64,000 nucleotides of DNA from Kryptolebias marmoratus (Eukaryota > Chordata > Actinopteri > Cyprinodontiformes > Rivulidae). Position 1 is the first letter of the stretch; each line of letters opens with the position of its first letter. This document shows positions 25,613 through 35,667 of this stretch, in pieces. The stretch is from positions 18,016,431-18,080,430 of the forward strand of contig NC_051449.1 in the NCBI RefSeq assembly GCF_001649575.2, given 5' to 3'. A model generated the notes under the pieces. The model worked only from the letters and a program-made list of their open reading frames with translations, was not told the origin of the DNA and made no database searches. The translations under genes were made by a program, and so were the position numbers.

Positions 25613-26853
25613 TGAAATAGCTCTGGGGAACGTGTTCGGTTCGGTCTGAGATTAGTCAGACAGGTTACATTATCAGAGGAGAATTTTGAGTTTTGTCTGT
25701 TTAAAAAAAAACCAACAAACAAATAAAAAAAAGGTATGTTCAGTTTACCTGGGTTATATTCCCATGTTGATCTGTTGAGGAATTAAAACAACCACTGAAA
25801 CTTTACCAGGACACGTTCATCTAATTTTCCAAAAATATCTTCACTTTAATCCTGAATGAAGTTTTACAAATTACTTCCAGGGCAAATATTTACACCGAAA
25901 ATTCTTAAATCTAAATCACAGCCGCTCAAGTTCACTGTAACACACACACACACACACACACATTTTAAGAATAAAACAAAATACATCTCGACAAGGTTAC
26001 AAAGGAAACTCTTTTACTTATTTCCAGTGACACAGTTGTGCAAATCAGTCTTTCTTTTTCTTGTCAAAACAGGAAAAACAGAAAAGAAACGAACTGAAAA
26101 CATCGACGAAGGAAAACAAAATGCATATAAGCTTATCCCCGCAGCATGACACTCACATTACCTTTCTATGACTAAGAAGGGAAATCGACCGTGACGCACA
26201 CCGCTTAGTCAAGTTTCTGGTAACTTCACCTTTGTCTGGACATTTCCAAAGAGCTAAACTCTGACTCCGTTTAAAGTCCACGTCAGTCACTTCAACTAAA
26301 AGTACTTAGAGGCTTAGAGTTTTCACACGAACTGATGGCCTAAAAATGTAGCGTCGTGCCACCAGTCCCTACTCGAGTTAGAGAATTGTAACCAAAATCT
26401 TTGGATTTGAGTTTGTTTTTTTCTTTTCTATTCATACATGTGGACAGCCACGTTTTGTCCATAAGTTTGTCTACATTATAAGCCATCAAGTTACATCCTA
26501 CATCTTTTAGGACAAAAAGAGAGAGAGAGAGAGAAAAACAAAATACTGACTGGATCGACAAGTAAAATTGAAATTCAGGCATTTGTAGAACTTGGTTTTA
26601 GCGTCTAAATTTAACCATTACTGTCAGAAATGTGTAGTTTTACGCAAATGACGGGCAGGGCGTTCAAATTGCAACCGAGTGCCTAAAAAGGAATGAAAAC
26701 AATCCTGAAATATGTTTACGAGGTAAATGTATGTTCTGGATCACGTGACTGAGGTTCCAGAGCGATCTACTGAGAACGACACTGTGTAGTTAGGAACTCA
26801 AACTTTGTGAAATATTTAGATTTTTGGTGAAATAACTGGATTTAATTATCCAA

Positions 26854-26885
<32 letters not shown>

Positions 26886-27425
26886 CAAAACACGCAGCAG
26901 GCCCTAAAACCAAAGTGCAAGATGTTAAATTTAAATGTCCAGTGTTGCTTCTTTGATGAAAACCAAGGCTGGAAAAAAAAAAGGAATGACACGCATCGAA
27001 AAGTCCGTGAGTTTGTCAATGTAGACGTTTTTCTCGAGCAGTAAATTCTCTGCTATAGCTAGTTACCGACAATACAAAATAGGTTTAAATTATACTGCTA
27101 CAAATAATAGTAGTAATAATACTAATAAAAAAAACAATAGTGATATCTAAACAACAAAAATGACTCCAAACTGTAGCAAACCAGTGTACAAGTTACTGTC
27201 CTATACAGCAACATAGGCAGTACAAATATAATTCAAGTCTAATATATTAGGATAAGCAAGAAATGCAGCATATATTTATATAAAAATACACAAAACTCAC
27301 TTTGGGCTGTTCTGGGAAAACTGGATTTGTTTTTTGTTTTTTGTTACAGACCTGCCTGAATTAAAGCAACATAAACTGCATCGACACAGATGCGTGAAGC
27401 ACCCCGTTAGGCTGTCAAAATGTCC
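25613..27425. other. Convergent 3' UTRs of rnf212b and homez
   Basis: The rnf212b signal AATAAA is at 25722-25727. The rest is most likely the long homez 3' UTR on the minus strand. It holds a (CA)n run (about 25940-25961), a (GA)n run (about 26518-26534) and an (AAT)n run (about 26852-26882). No other coding sequence is supported. Confidence 0.45.
26852..26882. repeat. (AAT)n microsatellite
   Basis: About ten tandem AAT units, likely within the homez 3' UTR; an irregular AAT-rich stretch also occurs near 27105-27126. Confidence 0.85.
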
Positions 27426-29408
27426 TCAAGCAACGACGAGTTCTTGGTCTGTCTCCCCGACTTCCTGAGCTGCAAACCAGTCTCGCACCTGCTGGTAGCT
27501 CATTCTGGATTTCTTGCATAGTAAGTCAAGGTCTTTTTCGTGTAGTGAGCCTGTTGTAAGGTAATAGGACACCAGTGGCTGGATATCTGGCGAATCCGTG
27601 CTTGGTCGACTAGATTTCCGTTTGCGACCGCCACCTCCGCGAGCGGACGCTCCGCTCCCGTTTGTCAAGCTGCCGCTGCTGCCGCCGCCGCCGCTGGTGC
27701 TGCTGCTGCTCTGCTGAGCCGCGAGCTCTGCCAAGAACTGGTCGCGGACGCCCTTCACCCAGCGAAGCTGGCCGTTTTTGACGGCGTAGCGCGTGTCACC
27801 GAACCACTGGATCACGTCGGCTCTGGGCAGACCCGTGAGCTTCACGAGTTCCGTGTAATCTTCACTCGTGGGCCACTGGCACTGCAAGAAGTGCTGCTTT
27901 AACACGTCCAGCTGCTCCTTGGTCTTTCTCGGCCGCCCCGCGGGAGTCAGGGCAGGAGACGTGGACGTGGAAGCACCCTGGAAGCACGCAGGCGTTTGCG
28001 AGGGACTGGTTTTGGCTGAGTGCACAGACTTCTTGGACGTGCGGATCTTGGGTGAAGGCGGTTTGTTGGGTGAGGCGGCATGAGCTGGACTACCAGAGGG
28101 GGAGGAGCAGGGGGAAGATCTTAACTCTTGCACGTCGGGCTCAATTATGAAGTTCTTTGTCAGCTGTAAGGGTTGTTCTTCATCTTGTTCTTCGTCTTTA
28201 AAACTGTCTCCATCTCCAGAAAGCTCCTCCCTGACTTCCAGCCCCGGCGTCTCATGGATCCTTTCCCCAAATGCTTCGAGGCTGTTTGACAAAAAAGTCT
28301 GGAAGAAGTGCGAATTTCTAATCCCATTGTTGCGCGTTCCCTCCTGACCCTTCACCCCGTTTGCCTGACGAGATTTCAGACTGGTGAGTGAAAGGGGCTG
28401 AGACTGTGGGTCCTGCTTTCCCCCAGCAGCAGCGTGGTGGGAATAGTTCTGAGCTGCTGCCAGGCTCCCTCGGCCGACCCTCAACTGGTAGCGGCTGTCG
28501 CTGAACCATTTCCGGATGTCGTTCCGGCTCAGGCCAGTTTCCTCCTGCAGGCGTCTCAGCTCCGTCTCCGCGGGCCAGTTCTCTCTCAGGAAACTTTTGC
28601 GCAGGGCCGCCAGCTGGGCTTTGGACTTCTTGTAGCGCCCGTGGCGGCTCTGTCGGGAAGACGACTCCGACAGGTCAAGGGAGACGTCAGCTGCTGTGCT
28701 TGCTGGAGCGTCTGCTGGTGGGCGGTAGAAATATGAGTCCTCGGGCGGCGGGAGAGTGGAACTGAAACAGGGCGCGGTTGATCTATAGGAATCCGTGGCC
28801 TGACACTTTGACTTCTTTGTCTGGGGAACAAAGCTGGCGAGTGCGGCCTCCTCTTCCTCGCAGTCATTTTCCTCTATTACTAATTCATCCGAGCTTGTGC
28901 TCTTCGACTGGGCTTCGCTCGCTTCGGCCGACTCGTCACAGAGCTCGGGCACGGCCAGCTTCTTCCTCGTCTCCTCAATCTCCTCGGAGGACCAGCTAAT
29001 TCCATATTTAATCCGCTGCACCATAAACCATACCTTGACTTTGTCCAGTGGCAAGGCACACACTCGGGCCAGCGTGCTAACCTCCTTGGACGACGGGTAC
29101 GGGAACAAGTTGAAAGCGTGGACCAGCTCCGGGATGTCGTCCAGTTCTCGGGTCTGATCCGACTGCGTCCACACCAGCTTGAGCCCCTCGGAGACCAGAG
29201 GCAGGCACACGACGGCGTTGTGGTTGGTGGTGAAACTCGTCACCCCGCTCGCGTTGCTTTCGTCCGAGTTGGCCGAGTGGTGCAGTTTCTCCAAAGGGCT
29301 CTCCTTCTCATAGTCGGCCTCTGTTTCTTCAATTTCGATGGGCTCGTCTATGTCCACAAGTAGCACGCCTATGCCATTGTGTTCGGTGAACGATGCCATC
29401 TGGGCCAT
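27426..29408 (-). CDS. homez: Homeobox and leucine zipper protein Homez
   Basis: Nuclear multi-homeodomain protein related to the ZHX family, a presumed transcription regulator. A single coding exon gives 660 residues from the ATG at 29408 (MAQMASFTEHNGIG). An AG acceptor (CCTAG) at 29427 shows that a 5' non-coding exon is spliced directly upstream, so the in-frame GTG at 29426 is not the start. Four homeodomain-like segments are visible: about residues 74-134 (LKLVWTQSDQT, KVWFMVQRIKYGISW), 256-313 (RYKKSKAQLAALRKSF, DIRKWFSDSRYQ), 491-550 (RPRKTKEQLDVLKQHF, VIQWFGDTRYA) and 606-649 (DIQPLVSYYL, VRDWFAAQE). The first is followed by GISWSSEEIEETR, a near-identical HOMEZ signature. Low-complexity acidic, Ser/Pro and Gly tracts separate them. 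Human HOMEZ, as I recall it, has three such domains and lacks the second. Confidence 0.95.
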   Translation of the reverse strand: MAQMASFTEHNGIGVLLVDIDEPIEIEETEADYEKESPLEKLHHSANSDESNASGVTSFTTNHNAVVCLPLVSEGLKLVWTQSDQTRELDDIPELVHAFNLFPYPSSKEVSTLARVCALPLDKVKVWFMVQRIKYGISWSSEEIEETRKKLAVPELCDESAEASEAQSKSTSSDELVIEENDCEEEEAALASFVPQTKKSKCQATDSYRSTAPCFSSTLPPPEDSYFYRPPADAPASTAADVSLDLSESSSRQSRHGRYKKSKAQLAALRKSFLRENWPAETELRRLQEETGLSRNDIRKWFSDSRYQLRVGRGSLAAAQNYSHHAAAGGKQDPQSQPLSLTSLKSRQANGVKGQEGTRNNGIRNSHFFQTFLSNSLEAFGERIHETPGLEVREELSGDGDSFKDEEQDEEQPLQLTKNFIIEPDVQELRSSPCSSPSGSPAHAASPNKPPSPKIRTSKKSVHSAKTSPSQTPACFQGASTSTSPALTPAGRPRKTKEQLDVLKQHFLQCQWPTSEDYTELVKLTGLPRADVIQWFGDTRYAVKNGQLRWVKGVRDQFLAELAAQQSSSSTSGGGGSSGSLTNGSGASARGGGGRKRKSSRPSTDSPDIQPLVSYYLTTGSLHEKDLDLLCKKSRMSYQQVRDWFAAQEVGETDQELVVA

Positions 29409-30639
29409 CAAAATGTGTCCCGCCACCTAGGAAGGAAACGGAAGCAGCGATGAGAGTTGGATTTGTGCTTATCTCCCGCTGACAAACTGTTTCAGCTTCA
29501 AAAGATAAGGAGGACAATTTATCCAGGAGATGATGTTTTAGGAAACTTTCTGTTCTTCATTCATTCCCAAAGCCAGTTATCTGACAACGCTCTCCTCCCT
29601 TTTCTCCTCCTCACTCAAAACTACCAATAAAGCCAAGTCGTATACGCCGTCCAGACAGGCTCTCCCCTCCCCCAGAGTGTGGTGAATGACTTTTGTTTTG
29701 CATGAGTGAGAGAGGAGGAGGAGGAGGAGGGGGGATTGGTCCCGCAAGAAAGGGTGGGAGCGCAGGGGAACGAAAATCTACAAGGAATCCATCACTGTCT
29801 ACTTTCTCACCCTTCCCGGTCCGGCTTTGTTCCACTTCCAAGTTCTCAGTCTCGAAATATCTGCGGGGCTGCCCGACAAAGGACGACACGGCGACAGAAA
29901 CCTGCGGGAAGAGGAAGCGAGAAGGAAGATTTTCACTCATATGGGCACATCACACACGTAAAGTGTTTTCCAGTGAAAAAAAAACACAAACAAACAACAA
30001 AACATTTATTATTTTGGCAACAGGTGCTAAAATCACCACATTGACTGTTTTTTTTTTTTCTTTTTATTTAAAAAAAGGGGGGGGGGGGGTTGGATTGTGG
30101 TCTCCCCTTAATATCCAAATCCGGCGCTCTACTTCTATGTTCTTGTTTTTCAAAGGTCCTCATTTATTCCTAATAAAGAAAAGCACTGCGCATTTAGCCG
30201 GGAGGTCATGCCATGACCGGAGGCGACCACGTAAGGAGCTTAAATCACGACTGAAATGTTTTTGAGCAACACAAACATTATCCAACTAATCACTGTTAGT
30301 CACCGGTGACACACTTGAACCCCCCGCCATGAGTGAGCTCGTGGGCAACCCCCTCAGATTCTCTTTCTTTTTTGTTTGTTTGTTTGGTTGGTTGGTTGGT
30401 TTCTCCCCTGTGGAACATTGGGCAATTTGGTTGCAGTTTTCATTTTACTCAACAAAACTCTCTAAAAGTTGCTCAGTGTGTAACAAAAGCTACCCAGCAA
30501 GCGTCCCCGTCCCCCACGTCCTCCCCCACCCTCCTCCTCCTCTTTGTGGCGTACTAACTAAAAGGCTCCACTCCGCACAGGCGCACTTCGTCCTCAGACA
30601 CGCTTCACTGAAACACAAAAATAAACTTACCCAAAATCG
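29409..30639. other. homez 5' intron, no coding exon seen
   Basis: This lies between the acceptor before the homez coding exon and a GTAAGT-type donor (minus strand) near 30625-30640. It contains GAGGAG-type purine tracts (29712-29732) and a G homopolymer (about 30077-30089). Open frames here have low-complexity content and no family features. Confidence 0.4.
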
Positions 30640-31130
30640 CCAAAATATCCCTTTATCCCCCCCCGAGCGTCCGTCTCGGACGGGGTAAAAGCCCGAAGCG
30701 GCTCGGAGCTCACTCTCTAAGCCCCGCAACCTGCTCGTGTGCGCGGCCGAAGTTTTGCTTGCACACCGAGGAAACAATGCCGTCCATCTGTCTGTTTGAC
30801 CCTCGTCTTATTCGTCGGGCTCCTCGGCGGATTACGGTCAGGACTCCAAGTTTGGTCGTCAGGAGTTCCGTCGCTTGGTTAATTCTCGCCAAGGACACCA
30901 AGATATCTAACCCCGGAGATTATAATAACAACAATAACAACAAAAAAAAGGGGGGGGAAAACGGGGGTGAGAGGGGGGGGGAGTCGAGTCGCTGTTTCTA
31001 TTCCTCCCCCTCGCTCGGTCCGTGGCTGCTTTTGTTCTTTAAAGTGAGAAGTGTTTCCCCCTGTCCGGCCAGATCGACGCGAGGCGGAGCCGAGGACCAG
31101 GAAGCCCAGAAGGCCCACATGACTCTCCCC
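30632..31130 (-). promoter_or_regulatory. GC-rich candidate promoter and first exon of homez
   Basis: The region is rich in C/G with many CpG (for example CCCCGAGCGTCCGTCTCGGACGG near 30663 and CTCGGCGGATTACGG), unlike the A/T-rich surroundings. On the minus strand a donor GG|GTAAGT occurs near 30631, pairing with the acceptor at 29427. No TATA box is obvious, as expected of a CpG-island promoter. Exact TSS is unknown. Confidence 0.4.
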
Positions 31131-31249
31131 CCTTTAGTGATGGCTGGGTGGGAGTGCCAGTCTGGGTGAGGAGGCCGTGGATTGGAGGGAGCAAGGGCCC
31201 GTATTATAAATCCGTTAGAGCGGACCAATGCTGACGACTCAGCAGCGCC

Positions 31250-32621
31250 CCGTGTTCTCAGGACTACAGGCTGACATGGAGTCGTCCTGGTACACCGGAG
31301 CTCCTCCACTAACCGACGTCGGCTTCTTTAGGGGGGGACTCCTCTTGTAGCTGCCCACTCAGAACTCTTTGGATCAGACCCACCATAAAATAGAGGGAAA
31401 ACTCATGTGTTTGCAATTTCTGAAGCCAGGGAAAGGAGTCAGTAAAGCTGTTTGAATGATATTCTCACAAACAAGTCAAAAGCTGTTTGTTTAACTTTCA
31501 GCTTCAGCAACTTTTTTTTCAGTTGCAAATATGCACTTTTACAGTAAGCACTATTTCAGTACATGTACTTAAAATGCATGCTGCATTCATGCTCGTCATG
31601 AGCTGTCACTAATTGACAAAGCAGATGCTTTTTAATTCTACATATAGTGGCTGTGAAACCTGGAATGGGCCTTTTTGACTTTTTATTTCTTTGCAAAAGG
31701 AGCCAAAATAAGTACGTAGCATGAGATGAATAATTCTTCATTTAGGCATTTGGGTTTCAGCTGACCAAATACACTCAATGTAGAGGAAAAAGTACAACTA
31801 CAACTTTGGCACAACTTTTTTTTTTTTGGCATTCTATGGTAATACGATTGAGTACACGGAGGGTGGTGCTGCAAAAAATATACCCAGCCTTTGCTGTAAC
31901 TGCCCACAAAACAAAGTTTAATTTCAAAAAAGGCTAACAATGAAAGCCTAAACGTGTTTTTAAAGATTTTGTGACACCTTAAAGCTCAGTTTTCTGTTAA
32001 ATCCAGTTGTTTCTGGTGGGACAGATAGGATTTTAGAACTCTATTTACAATAAAAACAAAAAATAAGGTGCATTGTTGAGCTCTGAAAATATTTTATCTC
32101 ACTGCAAATCATAAACAAGGAGCTTGTGGTGGGGGTGACTTGACTAACGGATAAAAGTTTTAGAAGGAGGCTTGTCGTTGTTTGTGTGGGTTCCCTTGCA
32201 CCTAGAAATCCTGTATCTGCCTACCCCAGCTTTGACACAAATGTAATATATTCAGAAATAAGTACAAAAACAAAAAACAGTACAAATAAGTTTCTGAAAC
32301 ATATATTTTTAGTTGTCCTGGACTTGAAAAGTTCATTAATCTTTGTTACAATCACATTTTTTAGGCTTCTTCCTCTGTTAAATACAAAATAATTGTTTCA
32401 GCATTCTTCATCTTCACCTTTTTGACATAAACTAAACATTTTGTTACAACCATTAAAAATGAAAGAATATAAATGTGTGTCCGCTCACATTTGGATAACC
32501 ACAACTTCACAAAAACGTTTAACGCCTTAAGTGGCAATTTGTGTCATTCTTTAGCGGTTCAGTACTGGTCGTTTTCTTAAAATGCACAGTTTCGAGGTCT
32601 GACGAGTGATGAGGGAAATGT
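31250..32621. other. Intergenic and dhrs1 3' UTR
   Basis: A/T-rich DNA between the homez promoter and the dhrs1 stop. A TTTATT (minus-strand AATAAA) at about 31681-31686 could end dhrs1, but it is nearly 1 kb from the stop. No gene is supported. Confidence 0.4.
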
Positions 32622-35600
32622 TTAGAAGCGGCCGTTTGCCAGAGTGAGCACGAAGCGAGGAATGCGTACGAACGATGGGACGACAGCCGACAGCCAGGAG
32701 AGGTATGGGACCCGGGTCAGGAGGTACTTTAGGGAAGTGTAGTCAGTTATACTCCGCCCTGGAACGAAACATATTTATAATTTAAATTAGTATGACTGCA
32801 AGTTTATGACTGCAGCGATAACATTATGACCAAAGGACAAACTCCTCAGATAAATATTTAATGGATCTGGGTGGGATATGAGAGGAATAAGCCCTCTCTC
32901 TAATTTTTAATTTACTTTTTAAATTTTTAATCACAACACCATTTATCCAAGAAACGTTTAAAAAAGATGAAAGTAAAAGATCAAACAGCATTTTGTGAAT
33001 GCTTTGCAGTGTAGTTAATTTATAATATATTTCTTTTCAGACTACAAATCTGTCAGTAAACTCATTTCTACGCCCTTACCTGTGACCTTAACCTTTGACC
33101 CCATGTACCTTGAAATCAACAGTGATCATCCTTGACCCGTGAGGTGTCCAGCTGTGCTGTTTGACATTCCTACAATTCACTGTTGCAGAGTTAAAGCACG
33201 GGCTGATCTGTGACCTTAACCTTTGACCGGATCACCACCAAAACCTAATCGTTTCTTCCTTCTACCATGTTTGACGTTTCCTGAAAATTTCATGAAGATC
33301 CATTCATAACTTTTGGAGTAATCATGTGCACAGACAGACTGACGGACAAACAAACAGCCGCTAACAAAAACATAACCTCCCTGGTGGAGGGAAATAGCAT
33401 CATGCGGAAAAGTGTAGAGGTTTAATATTAGCTAATGTGGCGTTTTTGACAGACCATCACTTCCAAGATGCCCAAAGAGACGCCACCTCCAAATCCTCAA
33501 GGCTCAAATGCCTCAATCACAAAATAAAAGGAGGGCCTAATAAATTTTTGATAGGTGGTCATTATGTTTTGGCCAATCTGTGTATATTATTCAGATTTTA
33601 ACAGGAAAAAGAAAACACATATTCACCATCAATGTCGTTAAATCCGTAGCGCTTTGCCAGGTCACACGTCATGAGCACCTTCCCAGTCAGTGCCATGAGA
33701 TTTTTATCTTTCAGGGGGAAAAAAAACAAAAACCAAGAAGCAAAAATCAAAAACAAGCTTACATTTTTTTAAGATTAGGACCTCTTTCTAAAACACTTAG
33801 GTTGGCCTGCAAACAGCTGTCTAAATTGATATGACCGAGAACGGCTTGTACAGATATGTAAACAGTTGGTGAAACGTAATCCAATAAAATGTCTTATTGC
33901 ATTTACAGCTTCAACTTCATATGCAACAGTGTAATCTAACCTTTTGCCAAGTTGACAATGCACTTCCCGCTGAGTTCTGTGGTTTCTCCAGAGGCAAACG
34001 TTTCTTTAAGCTGAGGAAAGAGAAATCCAGCGATTTAGGACACAACTTGAGTAGCTCATGTACAGCAGATGGACTGCCTATTTAAAATTGAGTCTACCAG
34101 GGAATTCACATCTTCTTTTTCCACGATGAACTGACGTATTAACTCCGTTTGAACGGCTCCCGGCCACAGGCTGACTGAAGCGACGCCCCTGCTTTTCAGC
34201 TCCCAGGCCATGTCAGCCGCCAGCCTGTCGCACTGGAACCAAATCACAACAGCAACGCGTTCTTTATCGCAAGGTTAAGACAGGAAACAAGTCGTGACCA
34301 AGTGTGGATATGAACATAGTTACAGGCCGCCAACACGAATTAGGTGAACCACTTACTGCAGCTTTCCCAACCCCATAGGCTACATTGAAGATGTAGCGCA
34401 GCCCACCAAGCGATGAAATGGTCACTATCAAACCACGACCTTGAGCCACCATCAGCCGAGCCCCATGCACAGAGAAAATGTAGTGACCCCTACCAGAAGA
34501 GGAAAACATTTTTTTTTCAGCGTATTGGCATAATCTAGAGAGATGAACTCAACAAACAGACAAAAACAAATGAAGTAATAGCTAATGGTGTGTTCCATTT
34601 GTACTCAGAAGTCGAAATTTCCAAGTCGGACAAACCAACTAGGTCTCTACTTGAATTTTGACTCGGAAAGTTCAGAATTTCCTGACTAAGCTCAACCTCA
34701 AAATCCAATATGGCTGCCTTCCGCATGAAAAGCATTGACAGCTACAATAAATTTCTGCAGTGTTTGAATGCACAAAATGGTGTGGGGGATCCATTATATG
34801 CTTGTATCGCTAATAATAGCACGATCCCTGAGCAACAACAAGCAGCAAACCCTACTGGTTAAGCCAGGTTTGACGTCATTCCTGGATCCAACTTCCGACT
34901 TCCATGGTAGATGGAAAGCAGCAAAATGAATGAAAAACAGTCCTTTGACACATGACATGACACAAAAAAAAGCCTTTGTGACTTTACCGCAGTATGACTG
35001 ATTACAAAAATCAATCTGTACCGAAGGCCTGCATTGTTGATGGAATCCCAAACAGACGGATCGGTTTCCCAGAACTTCTTCTCCGTGTTCTCAAAGATAT
35101 TCTGGAATAACACAAGATGAGCTCAGTACCAGAGTGGACAGCTGCTTTTCTTTAGAATTACTCATTAACTGAACTATAATTGACGTATCGTAAAGGTTAT
35201 GGTACGCCGGGCTGGGGTTTTTCCCGTCAGTGTCTCATTGACACCTACCTGCACTCCAGCGTAGGCATTGTTGACCAAGATATCCAGTCTGCCGCCCTGT
35301 TCCTGCTTGATCCGCTCGAAAAACGCTTCGATATCGTCATCTTTCGTGGAGTCGCAGACGACCGGCACGCACTTCCCGCCTCTTTCGTTCACCTGTGCGG
35401 AGAAGGCAAGGCAAAGGGTGATGACCGTGTTCCGAAAAGCTGCACACAGCTCCGCAGCAACCGAATTCATCCCATCTCTGCGAACAGTCGGGAATGCTAA
35501 ATCACGCTTTGCTTTAGTGTCACCTGTGCCGCAGTCTGTTTGAGGGTCTTCTCCTGGCGCCCCGTGATGTAGACAGTAGCTCCCGCCTCGGACAGCTGCA

Positions 35601-35667
35601 GGGCTATCCCCTTCCCGATGCCCCTGGAGGCGCCTGTCACCACACACACCCAGCCAGACAGAGACAT
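32622..35667 (-). CDS. dhrs1: Dehydrogenase/reductase SDR family member 1
   Basis: Short-chain dehydrogenase/reductase using NAD(P)(H); family members of this type reduce steroids and carbonyl compounds at the endoplasmic reticulum. Eight exons on the minus strand: 35524-35667, 35249-35392, 35022-35101, 34357-34489, 34098-34232, 33941-34010, 33627-33707, 32622-32758, giving 307 residues (human is about 313). The cofactor motif TGASRGIG is at 11-18, then GATVYITGR, and NNAYAG at 89-94. Catalytic Ser148/149 is in VTISSLGG, and YGVGK (Tyr161, Lys165) forms the active site. Downstream are VSLWPGAVQTEL, GETTELSGK and KVLMTCDLAKRYGF. The C-terminal hydrophobic stretch (LSWLSAVVPSFVRIPRF) may contact membrane. 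DHRS1 is favoured over DHRS4 by ELSGK and CDLAKRYG. A non-coding first exon probably lies at about 37431-37580. Confidence 0.95.
33060..33400. repeat. Dispersed repeat in dhrs1 intron ('CTTAACCTTTGACC' type)
   Basis: TGTGACCTTAACCTTTGACC occurs twice, at about 33080 and 33210. It is followed by CTGAAAATTTCATGAAGATC and ACAGACAGACTGACGGACAA, wording typical of a common fish non-autonomous element. It lies in the last dhrs1 intron. Confidence 0.5.
34590..34900. repeat. MITE-like element in dhrs1 intron
   Basis: GTTCCATTTGTACTCAGAAG, AATTTCCAAGTCGGACAAAC and, at the other end, GACGTCATTCCTGGATCCAA with CTTCCGACTTCCATGG give a loosely inverted-repeat structure related to the element at 10590-10998. 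Ends are approximate. Confidence 0.4.

Noticed and set aside
27426..29426. homez start at 29426 giving 666 residues
   Set aside because: The codon at 29424-29426 is GTG directly after a splice acceptor, so it is an exon edge. The first in-frame ATG is at 29406-29408.
29693..30265. A 190-residue plus-strand open frame opposite the homez 5' region
   Set aside because: Low-complexity Gly/Lys-rich translation with no family signature; it arises from purine-rich DNA.
30759..31169. A 136-residue plus-strand open frame in the GC-rich homez promoter
   Set aside because: Low-complexity Asn/Gly runs and lack of splice or start support; explained by CpG-rich DNA.
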